This document shows, in pieces, positions 26,019 through 34,567 of a DNA stretch of 44,359 nucleotides. Under the pieces are notes generated by a model. That model saw nothing but the letters and a program-made list of their open reading frames with translations, was not told the origin of the DNA and did not search any database. This DNA comes from Streptomyces iconiensis (GTDB lineage Bacteria > Actinomycetota > Actinomycetes > Streptomycetales > Streptomycetaceae), in the NCBI RefSeq assembly GCF_028657195.3, contig NZ_JANCPR020000067.1, positions 1-44,359 of the forward strand, given 5' to 3'. The position numbers were made by a program, and so were the translations under genes. Positions within the stretch are counted from its first letter, which is position 1, and every line of letters starts with the position of its first letter.

Positions 26019-26213
26019 ACAGTGTGCGACCAGTTGACTGCGGCGCGTGCCGCCCTCGCCCCGTCCCCGTACCGCGCAGGTGGAAGCCGGGAGGGAGCGG
26101 GATGGGAGCGGTTCCCCACCCCTCGACCCGCACTCCTACGGCCGCTGGTCCTAGTCCCAGCCTGGTCCCGGAGGCCGATGCGCCCCCCGCGCGGAGATCG
26201 TTAGCGTATACAC

Positions 26214-26777
26214 GTGTCCCAAGCAGTGCAGCAGCAGATGAGCCAGCCGCCCCGCCGGATGCCCCATGCTGATGGGGTGAGTGATGAGGAGTTCCGTGCC
26301 GCGATGGCACGTCTGGCAGCGGGTGTGGTGCTCGTGACCGCGCACGACCCGGAGGAGGGAGCGCACGGCGACGACGTCGGCATGACGGCCACGGCCTTCA
26401 TGTCCGTCTCCCTCGAACCACCACTGGCGCTGATCAGCCTCCGCAACGACTCGCGCATGGACGAGTTGCTGGCCAGGCAGGACCAGTGGGCGGTCTCGCT
26501 GCTCACCGACGGACAACGCCAGACCGCCGGTCGCTTCGCTATGAAGGGGCGGCTCAGCGACCGGCTCCTTTTCCAGGAACTCCCGCATTCACACGGAGCC
26601 ACGACGGGGGCCGCCCTGGTCGACGGGGCGCTCGCCGCCGTCGAGTGCCGCACCGAGCAGCGGGTCACGGCGGGGGACCACACGCTGGTCATCGGCCGCG
26701 TCCTCGCCACCCACCTCACCCAGGGCGAGGGCGGCCCGCTGCTGTACTACGGCGGTCGTTACCGCTCCCTGGGCTGA
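26214..26777 (+). CDS. Flavin reductase family protein
   Basis: 187 aa, FMN-binding split-barrel protein of the NADH:flavin reductase (HpaC/DIM6) family that supplies reduced flavin to partner monooxygenases. MARLAAGVVLVTA, VGMTATAFMSVSLEPPLALISL and VIGRVLATHL are characteristic. The start is GTG 26214 or ATG 26238; neither has a strong Shine-Dalgarno. It is divergent from cdgB. No partner oxygenase adjoins it. Confidence 0.85.
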   Translation: MSQAVQQQMSQPPRRMPHADGVSDEEFRAAMARLAAGVVLVTAHDPEEGAHGDDVGMTATAFMSVSLEPPLALISLRNDSRMDELLARQDQWAVSLLTDGQRQTAGRFAMKGRLSDRLLFQELPHSHGATTGAALVDGALAAVECRTEQRVTAGDHTLVIGRVLATHLTQGEGGPLLYYGGRYRSLG

Positions 26778-26793
26778 GCCCCGCAATCTGACC

Positions 26794-26921
26794 GAAACTC
26801 GATGCGGCCGAAGCTCGATCCGGTCAAAGCTTGATGCGGCCGAAGCTCAACGCAGTCAAAGCTCGATCCGGTCAAAGCTCGACCCGGCCGAAGCTCAATG
26901 CGGTCAAAGTTGGATGCGGCC
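26794..26921. repeat. Eight 16-bp tandem repeats
   Basis: Eight contiguous units of GAAGCTCGATGCGGTC type, exactly 16 bp each (8 x 16 = 128 bp), with first base G or A and GGCC or GGTC endings alternating. The array lies between convergent flavin reductase and arfB genes. It is too short and lacks spacers for a CRISPR. Confidence 0.9.
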
Positions 26922-26967
26922 CAGAGACACGGTGCCCCTCACGTACGGCTTACGGCGTACGGCGCGC

Positions 26968-27405
26968 TCAGTCCCAACTGCGGCCCGTACGGCCCCGCTT
27001 GATGTCGCTGCGCTGCTTCTTCTGCCGGAGCCGGCGCTCGTTGATGCCGCGGGGGATCTTCTTCTTGCGGCGGGGCGGAGGGGGCGGAGCCGTCGCTTCC
27101 GCGAGCAGTGTGGCCATCCGGACGGCGGCCGTCTCACGGTTGCGCCACTGCGAGCGGTGCTCACTCGCCCGTACGACCAGGACGCCGTCCACCAGACGGC
27201 CCGCGAGGCGCTCCAGCGCGCGCCGCTTCCACACCTCGGGCAGCGCCTCGGTCTTCGCGAGATCGAAGCGCAGCTCCGCCTGGCTGTCGCTGGTGTTCAC
27301 ATGCTGTCCACCGGGCCCGGACGAGCGCGAGAAACGCCACGTCAGCTCGGCCTCCGGCAGGGAGACCGAGCCGCGAATGAAATAGGGACCGGGCATGGGT
27401 TCCAT
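26968..27405 (-). CDS. arfB: ArfB-type peptidyl-tRNA hydrolase (ribosome rescue)
   Basis: Releases nascent peptides from ribosomes stalled on non-stop mRNA. 145 aa from the ATG at 27405 (GGAAG 8 nt upstream; ATG 27432 and 27396 are alternatives). RSSGPGGQHVNTSDS carries the catalytic GGQ, as in ICT1/ArfB. The C-terminal tail is strongly basic (RRKKKIPRG, RRLRQKKQRSDIKRGR), as needed to enter the empty mRNA channel. Confidence 0.93.
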   Translation of the reverse strand: MEPMPGPYFIRGSVSLPEAELTWRFSRSSGPGGQHVNTSDSQAELRFDLAKTEALPEVWKRRALERLAGRLVDGVLVVRASEHRSQWRNRETAAVRMATLLAEATAPPPPPRRKKKIPRGINERRLRQKKQRSDIKRGRTGRSWD

Positions 27406-27536
27406 GGTCAGGGCTTCCGGCGCCCGCGTCATCCGCTTTTACGGACGCGTTCACGGACGCGCGTGCGCGCGATGAACGTAAAGAAGGCAAAGAAAGCTGG
27501 AACCCGGTCGTCCCCCGACTGCGTTGTGGAGTGTGT

Positions 27537-27562
27537 GGGGCCGTCGGCCGACCGTCGGCCCC
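27537..27562 (+). other. Leader hairpin upstream of terD
   Basis: GGGGCCG at 27537-27543 pairs with CGGCCCC at 27556-27562; the inner GTCGGCCGAC is itself a perfect palindrome. It lies 60 bp before the terD start and could be a terminator of an upstream transcript, an operator, or a leader structure. Confidence 0.4.
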
Positions 27563-27621
27563 GCGACTGGTCTCTCGGAGATTTCCTACAGATCCACAGA
27601 TCGCAACAGAAGGGCACCCCC

Positions 27622-28197
27622 ATGGCTGTAAGCCTGTCCAAGGGCGGCAACGTCTCGCTCACCAAGGAGGCACCGGGCCTGACCGCCGTCACGGTCGGCC
27701 TCGGCTGGGACGTCCGCACCACCACCGGCACGGACTTCGACCTGGACGCGAGCGCCATCGCGGTGACCGCCGAAGGCAAGGTCTACTCCGACCAGCACTT
27801 CATCTTCTTCAACAACAAGGCGACCCCGGACCAGTCGATCGTCCACACCGGTGACAACGTCACCGGCGAGGGCGAGGGTGACGACGAGCAGATCAAGGTC
27901 AACCTGGCCGCGCTGCCCGCCGAGATCGACAAGATCGTCTTCCCGGTCTCGATCTACGACGCCGAAACCCGCAGCCAGAACTTCGGCCAGGTGCGGAACG
28001 CCTTCATCCGCATCATCAACCAGGCCGGCGACGCCGAGATCGCCCGCTACGACCTGAGCGAGGACGCCGCCACCGAGACCGCCATGGTCTTCGGTGAGCT
28101 GTACCGCAGCGGTGCCGAGTGGAAGTTCCGCGCCGTCGGCCAGGGGTACGCCTCGGGCCTCGTCGGCATCGCCCAGGACTTCGGCGTCAACGTCTGA
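27622..28197 (+). CDS. terD: TerD family protein
   Basis: 191 aa, standard single-domain TerD. Calcium-binding beta-sandwich protein linked to tellurite/stress tolerance and, in Streptomyces, to development. GWDVRTTTGTDFDLDASA carries the acidic calcium ligands, and FIFFNNKATPDQSI, IDKIVFPVSIYDA and GYASGLVGIAQDFGVNV complete the fold. The ATG has AAGGG 7 nt upstream. It stands alone here, without the usual TerB/C/Z neighbours. A second, diverged TerD domain occurs at the C-terminus of the nuclease fusion at 36409-38568. Confidence 0.94.
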   Translation: MAVSLSKGGNVSLTKEAPGLTAVTVGLGWDVRTTTGTDFDLDASAIAVTAEGKVYSDQHFIFFNNKATPDQSIVHTGDNVTGEGEGDDEQIKVNLAALPAEIDKIVFPVSIYDAETRSQNFGQVRNAFIRIINQAGDAEIARYDLSEDAATETAMVFGELYRSGAEWKFRAVGQGYASGLVGIAQDFGVNV

Positions 28198-28225
28198 GTC
28201 CACGCACGGCGCTGCTGACGTCCCC

Positions 28226-28322
28226 GCACGCACGGTGCGGGGCCAAGTTCCGGCACGCACGGTGCGGGGCCAAGTTCCGGCACGCACGGTGCGGGGCTGA
28301 GTTCCGGCACGCACGGTGCGGG
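28226..28322. repeat. 27-bp tandem repeats downstream of terD
   Basis: Units start at 28226, 28253, 28280 and 28307 (the last is partial). Each holds a small GCAC...GTGC hairpin (GCACGCACGGTGC). They sit 28 bp after the terD stop, directly before a strong hairpin. Confidence 0.85.
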
Positions 28323-28323
28323 A

Positions 28324-28353
28324 GTGGTGCTCCCTCGGCGGAGGGAGCACCAC
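28324..28353 (+). terminator. Terminator after terD repeats
   Basis: A perfect 13-bp stem (GTGGTGCTCCCTC) with a 4-base loop, just after the 27-bp repeat array and 23 bp before the next gene. Confidence 0.7.
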
Positions 28354-28375
28354 CCCGGCGTGACACCATCGCCCC

Positions 28376-28873
28376 GTGCTCGATATCGGCTACGCCCTCT
28401 CCCATCGTTTTCCCGACCCCCCGCAGACGGATTACAGGACGGCGGACGTACGGGCCCTGCGCCACGACCTGTTCAGCGGCGACGTCTACCTCGCCGACAC
28501 CACCGAAGACCGCGAGCTGGCCACGGCCTGGGGCTGGGTCCCCGTCCTGGACTTCGCGTGGGCGCTCTGCGACATCGCCGAGCAGCTCGACCGGGACCCG
28601 CTCGGCAGCAGGTCACCCGGACCGCACCGCACCGAACTCGACTTCACCGAGTCGGCCGACCTGCTGCGCTTCACCCGCCGCTTCGGCTGGGTGGAGATCA
28701 CCGCAGACTGGTCGCGCGAGACAGAGCGCCCCCTCTCCTTCCCGTTCACCGAGCTGCGCCGCGAGTCCCGCGACTTCCTGCACGACCTGATCGCGGACCT
28801 CACCGACATGCACGACGGCCTGGCCGACAACCCCGCACTCTGGGCCCTCACGGCCCGCTTCCCCCGCGTCTGA
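28376..28873 (+). CDS. Hypothetical protein
   Basis: 165 aa, acidic, soluble. Notable segments are VPVLDFAWALCDIAEQLD, ELDFTESADLLRFTRRFGWVEI and SFPFTELRRESRDFLHDLI. Good third-position GC supports coding. The start is a GTG with no clear Shine-Dalgarno only 6 bp from a run of C, so it may be leaderless. The organisation resembles small immunity-like or DUF proteins common in Streptomyces, but I cannot name the family. Confidence 0.7.
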   Translation: MLDIGYALSHRFPDPPQTDYRTADVRALRHDLFSGDVYLADTTEDRELATAWGWVPVLDFAWALCDIAEQLDRDPLGSRSPGPHRTELDFTESADLLRFTRRFGWVEITADWSRETERPLSFPFTELRRESRDFLHDLIADLTDMHDGLADNPALWALTARFPRV

Positions 28874-28962
28874 ACCCGGCCCGCAAAGGCGGTCCGCCGC
28901 ATCGCGTCTCCCGGCCCCTGTTCATAGGGTGGGAAGAGCGACCTGAGAGAAGGTGGGACCCC

Positions 28963-29241
28963 ATGGGCCAGCCGCAGGACGAACGCCGCGAGCAGCAGGC
29001 CGAGGAGCAGATCCTCGCTCGCGTGAAGCAGCTCATCGAGGACGAGCACATGCTGCGCCGGCAGCTCGCGAAGGGCGACCTCTCCACGTCGGAGGAGCAC
29101 GAGGCACTGCGCGGCCTCGAACGGGAGCTGGACCAGTGCTGGGACCTGCTCCGCCAGCGCCGCGCGAAGCGCGACGCCGGCGAGAACCCCGCCGACGCCT
29201 CCCCGCGCCCCTCCCCCGAGGTGGAGGGCTACCTCTCCTGA
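28963..29241 (+). CDS. DUF2630 family protein
   Basis: 92 aa, highly helical and charged. ILARVKQLIEDEHMLRRQL, SEEHEALRGLERELDQCWDLLRQRRAKRDAG and the C-terminal EVEGYLS match DUF2630 as remembered. The ATG at 28963 follows AGGTGGG by 6 nt. Function unknown; probably a coiled-coil adaptor. Confidence 0.82.
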   Translation: MGQPQDERREQQAEEQILARVKQLIEDEHMLRRQLAKGDLSTSEEHEALRGLERELDQCWDLLRQRRAKRDAGENPADASPRPSPEVEGYLS

Positions 29242-29420
29242 GCCACGCCTGAGCCCCTCCGGAGCCTCCGGTGAACGCGGTGCTCGGCGCACCGGGAGCC
29301 CGGCTGCCCAAGGGGTTCCGGGCCCGAAGCCCCTCAAGCCCCGCTCACTCCACCTTCAAAGCCCCGCTCACTCCGCCCTCAGAGCCCCGTCCGCCGCGCT
29401 CGCCCCGCGCGCGGGCGCGC

Positions 29421-30770
29421 TCACTCCGCCGGGCCGACGCGGACGAGGACCGTGCCGTGCGCGGGCACGGTCGCGGATATCTCACCGGTCGACGTGCTGT
29501 CCTGGTGCTTCCACAGGTCCCGCACGTCGTACGAGTCGGCCTGTGGCAGACCGGCCTCGGTCGCGGTGGTGGCGATGGACTGCTCCTGACCCGTCTCGTT
29601 GAAGAGCGCGACGGCGCGGCTGCCGTCCGCCATCTCCTTGCTGACGACCCAGCGCCCGCCGTCCTGCGAGACGACCTCGCCCTGCTTTCCGAGGGCGTCC
29701 TGGTCGACGGCGACGACCTCCTTGTTCCCGAGGATCTCCAGCGTCGCGCCGTCCGCCTCGCGCAGGTCGGAGCCGATGAGCAGCGGCGCCGCCATCACCG
29801 ACCACATCGAGAAGTGGGTGCGGTACTCCGTGTCGGTCATGCCGCCGTTGCCGACCTCCAGCATGTCCGGGTCGTTCCAGTGCCCGGGGCCCGCGTACGG
29901 CGCGAGCGGCAGGTTCTGCTTCATGATCCCGAGCATGCTGCCCCAGTTGTCGGCGATGTCCCCGGTAGTACGCCACAGGTGACCGACGCCGGCCGCCCAC
30001 TCCCATGGCTTGTTCTCGCCCCACTCGCAGATGCTGTAGACGATGTCCCGGCCCGTCTTCTCCAGCGCGGCGCGCATCGTCTCGTACCGCTCCCGCGCGG
30101 GCACACCCTGGTTGTTGCAGTTGTCGTACTTGAGGTAGTCGACGCCCCAGTCGGCGAACTGCCGCGCGTCGCTCTCCTCGTGCCCGAGCGCGCCGGGCAT
30201 CCCCGGGGAGTTGTTGCAGGTGTGGGTGCCGGCGCTGGTGTAGATGCCGAGCTTCAGGCCCTTGTCGTGCACGTAGTCGGCGACGGCCTTGATCCCGCTG
30301 GGGAACCGCTCGTGGTGCGGAACCAGCTTGCCGTCCCCGTCACGCTGGGGCTCCGCCCAGCAGTCGTCGAGGTTGACGTACTCGTACCCCGCGTCCTTGA
30401 GGCCCTTCTCGACGAAGATGTCCGCGATCCCCTTGACCATCTCCTCGTTGAACTCGGGCCCACAGCCTGTGGAGTTCCAGTTGTTGAACCCCATCGGCGG
30501 CGTGAGCGCCAGGCCGTCCCCGGGAGCGTGCGGCGCCGCCTGCCGGTCGGCTTGCGGGCTCCCCGCGGCGGGGGTCGCCGCCGTTTCCGGGTTCACCACC
30601 GGAACGGGATTCGTCACCGCGGCGGGATTCGCCGCCGGAACGGAATCCGTCCCCGGAACGGAATTCGCCGCCGAAGCGGGGGCCGCGAGTCCGGCGCCGC
30701 ACAGCAGCGCTGTCCCGAGCGCGCTGACCAGTCTCTTGCGGGTGGCACGGCGTAACACGGTGGGGCGCAT
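29421..30770 (-). CDS. Secreted GH27 alpha-galactosidase
   Basis: 449 aa. Signal peptide of about 35 residues ending ASA. The linker at 36-85 is built of short repeats (NPAAVTNPVPVVNPE). The GH27 domain starts at LALTPPMGFNNWN. Nucleophile D216 lies in YLKYDNC and the acid/base D271 in WRTTGDI; DDCWAEPQRDGDG and GGMTDTEYRTHFSMWSVMAAPL complete the catalytic domain. A C-terminal beta domain follows. The enzyme releases terminal alpha-galactose from oligosaccharides or galactomannan. Not part of an obvious operon. A LacI-type palindrome lies upstream. Confidence 0.92.
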   Translation of the reverse strand: MRPTVLRRATRKRLVSALGTALLCGAGLAAPASAANSVPGTDSVPAANPAAVTNPVPVVNPETAATPAAGSPQADRQAAPHAPGDGLALTPPMGFNNWNSTGCGPEFNEEMVKGIADIFVEKGLKDAGYEYVNLDDCWAEPQRDGDGKLVPHHERFPSGIKAVADYVHDKGLKLGIYTSAGTHTCNNSPGMPGALGHEESDARQFADWGVDYLKYDNCNNQGVPARERYETMRAALEKTGRDIVYSICEWGENKPWEWAAGVGHLWRTTGDIADNWGSMLGIMKQNLPLAPYAGPGHWNDPDMLEVGNGGMTDTEYRTHFSMWSVMAAPLLIGSDLREADGATLEILGNKEVVAVDQDALGKQGEVVSQDGGRWVVSKEMADGSRAVALFNETGQEQSIATTATEAGLPQADSYDVRDLWKHQDSTSTGEISATVPAHGTVLVRVGPAE

Positions 30771-30820
30771 GGTCCGTTCCTCTCCTCGCTCAACCGATCC
30801 ATCGCCATGTACGCGACAGT

Positions 30821-30832
30821 TTTAGCGCTTCA
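30821..30832 (-). promoter_or_regulatory. LacI-type half-palindrome upstream of alpha-galactosidase
   Basis: TTTAGCGCTTCA (minus strand TGAAGCGCTAAA) has the central AGCGCT of LacI-family operators and matches an ideal TGAAGCGCTTCA at 10 of 12 positions. It is 50 bp before the alpha-galactosidase ATG. The binding protein is not encoded here. Confidence 0.45.
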
Positions 30833-30973
30833 CCGTACGACCGTGTTCAGCTCTGCTGGAAGGCCGTCCGCACATGTTCGTTCACGTCCGCTCGCGAGAG
30901 GCCCACGAGAGCCCCGCAACCCCTTCCCCACCCCAGCCCCTCCCCTCCCCTCCCCTCGTCCGGTCCGGTCCGG

Positions 30974-31642
30974 TCACCCCTCCACGCGCACCCCGATCTG
31001 CGCCGCGAACGCGGGAGCCAGCTCCATCAGTTGGTCCGGGCTGATCACGGCGCCCGCCAGCCGGTCGAGGCCCGTCGCGATGTCCAGCTCCGTCACACCG
31101 CGCAGGTCCACGTCCTTCAGCTGCGCCTGGTGCAGCTCAGCGCGCCGCAGCACGCAGTCCCTGAACGTGACCCGTTCAAGACGCGCGCCCCCGAAGTCCG
31201 GCTCGACCAGCACACAGCCCTCGAAGGTCACATCCGTCAGCTTCGCCTGACGGAGATTCAGGAAGTCGATCTTCCCGCCGCGCACCAGCACCCTGTTGAG
31301 CCGTGCCCCGTGCATCTGCGTACCGCCGAGCCGCGCGTCCCTCAGCTCCACGTCCCGCAGCTCGCAGTTCTCCATCCGGGTGCCGACACCCGAGACCCCC
31401 TCCAGCACCGAGTCGAGCATCCGCGCCCGCCCGAGAGCGGTCTCGCCCAGCGCGCAGCGATAGATCCCGCAGTCCAGGAAAGTGGCCCCCGCCCCGTCCT
31501 CCCCGCCCAGGTCCAGGTCCTCGAACCGCAGACCGTCGTAATCCCCGTCGGGCTCCAACCCCTGACCCTCGTACGTACGCAGCTCCGGCAGGTTGATCTC
31601 CGGACGCCGCGCCTCGCGCTCCACCGACTTCGACTTCGCCAT
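30974..31642 (-). CDS. Pentapeptide-repeat protein
   Basis: 222 aa. From about residue 35 the sequence is tandem A(D/N)LxF-type pentapeptides (LRFEDLDLGG, CELRDVELRDARLGG, NLRQAKLTDVTFEGC), which fold into a right-handed beta-helix. The N-terminus is basic. The ATG at 31642 has AGG 8 nt upstream. Such proteins may mimic DNA or shield gyrase, but most have no known role. Divergent from the following oxidoreductase. Confidence 0.85.
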   Translation of the reverse strand: MAKSKSVEREARRPEINLPELRTYEGQGLEPDGDYDGLRFEDLDLGGEDGAGATFLDCGIYRCALGETALGRARMLDSVLEGVSGVGTRMENCELRDVELRDARLGGTQMHGARLNRVLVRGGKIDFLNLRQAKLTDVTFEGCVLVEPDFGGARLERVTFRDCVLRRAELHQAQLKDVDLRGVTELDIATGLDRLAGAVISPDQLMELAPAFAAQIGVRVEG

Positions 31643-31770
31643 CCCCTCATCCTGCACGGAGCCACTGACATCGCCCCGGCAGCGAGATCTGGCCAGAACC
31701 CTTGACTTGAACCTCACTTGAACTAACAGGATGGCCTCCGCACCCCATCCCACGAGCGTCAGGAGCGCCC

Positions 31771-32823
31771 ATGCACGCCGTCCGCCTGCACGCCTTCGGT
31801 CCGGCCGGAAACCTCACCTACGAGGAGGTCCCCGACCCCGCCCCGGCCCCCGGCCAGGTCCGTATCGCCGTCGAGGCTGCCGGCGTCCACGTCCTCGACA
31901 CCGTCATCCGTGCGGGCGTGACCGGCGGCCCCATGGCCCTGCCCGAACTGCCCACCATCCCGGGCCGCGAGGTCGCCGGCACCGTCGACGCACTCGGCGA
32001 GGGCACGAGCCCCGACTGGCTCCGGCGCCGCGTCGCCGTCCACCTCGGCATGGTGCCCGGCGGCTACGCCTCGGTCGCCGTCGCCGACGCCGCCGCACTC
32101 CAGCCCGTTCCCGACCAGCTCGGCCTCCCGGCAGCTGTCGCCATGATCGGTACGGGCCGTACGGTCATGGGCGTACTGCGCGAAGCGGAGATCGCACCCG
32201 GCGACACCGTCCTCGTCCTGTCAGCCGCCGGCGGCATGGGCGCACTCCTGGTCCAGTACGCGAAGCACCACGGCGCCCGCGTCATCGGAGCGGCGGGCGG
32301 CGAGGCCAAGACGGCGCTCGTACGCGAGCTGGGAGCTGACCTCGCCGTCGACTACACCGGCCCCGACTGGACCGACCGCGTCCGCGAGGCATACGGCGAA
32401 CACCCCGTACGCCACCTCTTCGACGGCTCCGGCGCCACCCCCGGCCGCGCAGCCCTCACCCTGCTCGCCCCCGGCAGCACGCGCTACGCGTACAGCCGCC
32501 CGCTCACGGAGCCCGACGGCGCTGTGGAAAACCGGCCAGGCGACGAGGCGGCCACGGGCTCCGGCGCCGACTCCCGCACCGGCGCCGCGCCCACGGAGGC
32601 GGCGATCGCGGAGGACCTCAGCGCCCGGGGCATCACCGTACGCGGGCTGGACCCCCAGCGGATGATGGCCCAGAAGCGGGAACTGGAGACCGAGTCCCTC
32701 ACCCTCGCCGCGAAGGGCGTCCTGGACCCGCTCGTGCACACGTTCCCCATGGCGAAGGCCGCGGCAGCGCACCACGCCCTGGAGACGCGGGCCACATCGG
32801 GAAAGGTGGTCCTCATCCCCTGA
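31771..32823 (+). CDS. Zinc-type MDR oxidoreductase (quinone reductase-like)
   Basis: 350 aa NAD(P)H-dependent medium-chain reductase of the quinone oxidoreductase group. PGREVAGTVDALGEG and VLVLSAAGGMGALLVQYAKHHGARVIGAAGGE form the nucleotide fold; no structural zinc cysteines are present. The ATG has AGGAG 5 nt upstream. A Ser/Gly/Ala-rich insert of about 40 residues precedes the C-terminal helix. Substrate unknown. Confidence 0.85.
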   Translation: MHAVRLHAFGPAGNLTYEEVPDPAPAPGQVRIAVEAAGVHVLDTVIRAGVTGGPMALPELPTIPGREVAGTVDALGEGTSPDWLRRRVAVHLGMVPGGYASVAVADAAALQPVPDQLGLPAAVAMIGTGRTVMGVLREAEIAPGDTVLVLSAAGGMGALLVQYAKHHGARVIGAAGGEAKTALVRELGADLAVDYTGPDWTDRVREAYGEHPVRHLFDGSGATPGRAALTLLAPGSTRYAYSRPLTEPDGAVENRPGDEAATGSGADSRTGAAPTEAAIAEDLSARGITVRGLDPQRMMAQKRELETESLTLAAKGVLDPLVHTFPMAKAAAAHHALETRATSGKVVLIP

Positions 32824-32899
32824 AGGGGGCCGGGGGACGAGGGCCGGGGACCACGGGTTGAACGCCCCCTCGAAACCGCGAACTCCCGCCCGCTGCCGA

Positions 32900-33015
32900 G
32901 CCACAGGAGAGGTACGGGGACCGAAGAGGTACGGGGAGGCGCGGAGAAGCAGGGGGAGGTGCGGAGAAGTGCGGGGAAGCACGGCGAGGTACGGGAAGGT
33001 ACGGGAAGGGCACCC
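32900..33015. repeat. Purine-rich degenerate repeats
   Basis: Repeated GAGGTACGGG/GAGAAGTGCGGGG units give a strong purine bias on the plus strand between the MDR gene and the MltG-like gene. No gene is supported. Confidence 0.6.
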
Positions 33016-33044
33016 CGCGACGGGGGCCCGCTAGCGTGCCCCTC

Positions 33045-33824
33045 ATGACCACGAAGCGGAAGCGATGGATCGTCGGGACGACCCTCCTGTGCGCCGTGGC
33101 CGTCGCGGCAGCGGCCACCGTGTTGCTGCTCCGCCTACGCGAGGACCGCCAGGCCGAGCCTCTCGTGATCCCCGAGGGCTGGCGTGCCAAGCAGGTCTAC
33201 GCCGCGGCCGACAAGGCGCTCTCCGTTCCCGGGGGGACCACGAAGCGGGCCGCCGAACGTGCGGCGAAGAAGGGCGCCCTCAGGCTGCCGGCCGAGGCCA
33301 AGGGCAACCCGGAGGGCTACCTGTTCCCCGCCACGTATCCCGTACGCGCCAAGACCACCCCGACCTCGCTCGTCACCTCCATGGCCAGAACGGCGCACGA
33401 CCGCCTCTCGCGTGGAGGCCCCACCAGTTACGAGACCCTCACCATCGCCAGCATCGTCCAGGCCGAGGCGGACACCCCCGAGGACATGGCCAAGGTCGCC
33501 CGGGTCATAGACAACCGCCTCAAGCGCGGCATGCCCCTCCAGATGGACTCCTCCATCAACTACGCGCTGGGCCGCTCCACCCTCACCACCACACACGCAG
33601 ACACCCGCCTCGACTCCCCCTACAACACCTACCGCCACAAGGGCCTCCCCCCAACCCCCATCAACAACCCGGGCCCCCACGCCCTCAAGGCGACCGCCTC
33701 CCCGGCCAAGGGCCCCTGGCTCTACTTCGTCACCGTAAAACCGGGCGACACCCGGTTCACCGACGACTACGGGCAGCACATGAAGTGGGTGAAGGAGTTC
33801 AACGAGAACCAGAAGCGGGACTGA
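33045..33824 (+). CDS. Compact MltG-like endolytic murein transglycosylase
   Basis: 259 aa. One N-terminal membrane anchor (WIVGTTLLCAVAVAAAATVLLL), then an extracytoplasmic LysM-like segment (PEGWRAKQVYAAAD), then the YceG/MltG catalytic domain: GYLFPATYPV, TIASIVQAEADTPEDMAKVA with the likely catalytic Glu in QAEAD, VIDNRLKRGMPLQMDSSINYALG, and LYFVTVKPGDTRFTDDY. It cleaves nascent peptidoglycan strands. It is shorter than the canonical MltG and not beside aroE/ruvX genes, so it is probably a second paralog. Confidence 0.85.
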   Translation: MTTKRKRWIVGTTLLCAVAVAAAATVLLLRLREDRQAEPLVIPEGWRAKQVYAAADKALSVPGGTTKRAAERAAKKGALRLPAEAKGNPEGYLFPATYPVRAKTTPTSLVTSMARTAHDRLSRGGPTSYETLTIASIVQAEADTPEDMAKVARVIDNRLKRGMPLQMDSSINYALGRSTLTTTHADTRLDSPYNTYRHKGLPPTPINNPGPHALKATASPAKGPWLYFVTVKPGDTRFTDDYGQHMKWVKEFNENQKRD

Positions 33825-33839
33825 GGCACGCTGGGACGC

Positions 33840-34421
33840 ATGACACATGACGTACTCAGGGCCTTCGACGCCGCCTTCCCTCTCTTCGACCGCACGGTCC
33901 GCGAGGTCGGGCCCGACCAGTGGGCACGGCGGACCGGGGCGACCGACTGGACGGCCAAGGACCTGGTCAACCACCTGACCAGCGAACACCTCTGGGCCCC
34001 GCACCTCCTCCGCAAGGAATCCCTCGACGACGTCGGTGACCGCTACGACGGCGACGTCACCGGCACCGACCCCGCAGGCGCCTGGGCAGAGGCGTCCAAG
34101 GACTCCCAGATCACCTTCCACGCCCCGCACGCCCTGGAAGGCGACGTCCACGTCACCAGCGGCACCATCCCCGCCACCGAGTACGCCTGGCAGATGACGA
34201 CGGACCTCGCCGTGCACGCCTGGGACCTGTCCCAGGCCACGGGCGCCCGCGTCCACCTCCCCGACTCCCTGGCCCAGCCCCTCTTCGAACAGGCCCGCAC
34301 CTTCGTCCCCGCCACCGGCATCCCCGGCCTCTTCGATCCCCCGGTCGAGGTCCCGGAGACGGCCGACTGGCACTCCCGCCTCCTGGCCCTGCTGGGCCGC
34401 GACCCGACGCCCCAGCACTGA
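33840..34421 (+). CDS. TIGR03086 family protein (DinB/maleylpyruvate isomerase-like)
   Basis: 193 aa helical-bundle protein of the DinB-like superfamily that typically binds a metal and, in Actinobacteria, uses mycothiol. TDWTAKDLVNHLTSEHLWAPHLL holds the first conserved His, and TTDLAVHAWDLSQATG the second. The ATG is 15 bp after the MltG-like stop. Function unknown. Confidence 0.82.
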   Translation: MTHDVLRAFDAAFPLFDRTVREVGPDQWARRTGATDWTAKDLVNHLTSEHLWAPHLLRKESLDDVGDRYDGDVTGTDPAGAWAEASKDSQITFHAPHALEGDVHVTSGTIPATEYAWQMTTDLAVHAWDLSQATGARVHLPDSLAQPLFEQARTFVPATGIPGLFDPPVEVPETADWHSRLLALLGRDPTPQH

Positions 34422-34488
34422 CGCCGACAGTCCCGAAGCCCCGACCCCGAAGCCTCACCCCTGACGCCGCCGGGGGAAGATGGCGACC

Positions 34489-34514
34489 AACGGCGACCAA
34501 CGGCGACCAACAGA
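34489..34514. repeat. 10-bp triplicate before the GNAT gene
   Basis: Three copies of GGCGACCAAC lie about 55 bp before the GNAT gene. Possible small operator array or slippage product. Confidence 0.5.
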
Positions 34515-34567
34515 GTCCAGCGCACGGCCACTTGGTCCGCCCGGCCCCCGGCGAAGGGAGACGACGC

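Noticed and set aside
26794..26921. Short regular repeats considered as a CRISPR array
   Set aside because: No unique spacers and no cas genes; units are contiguous.
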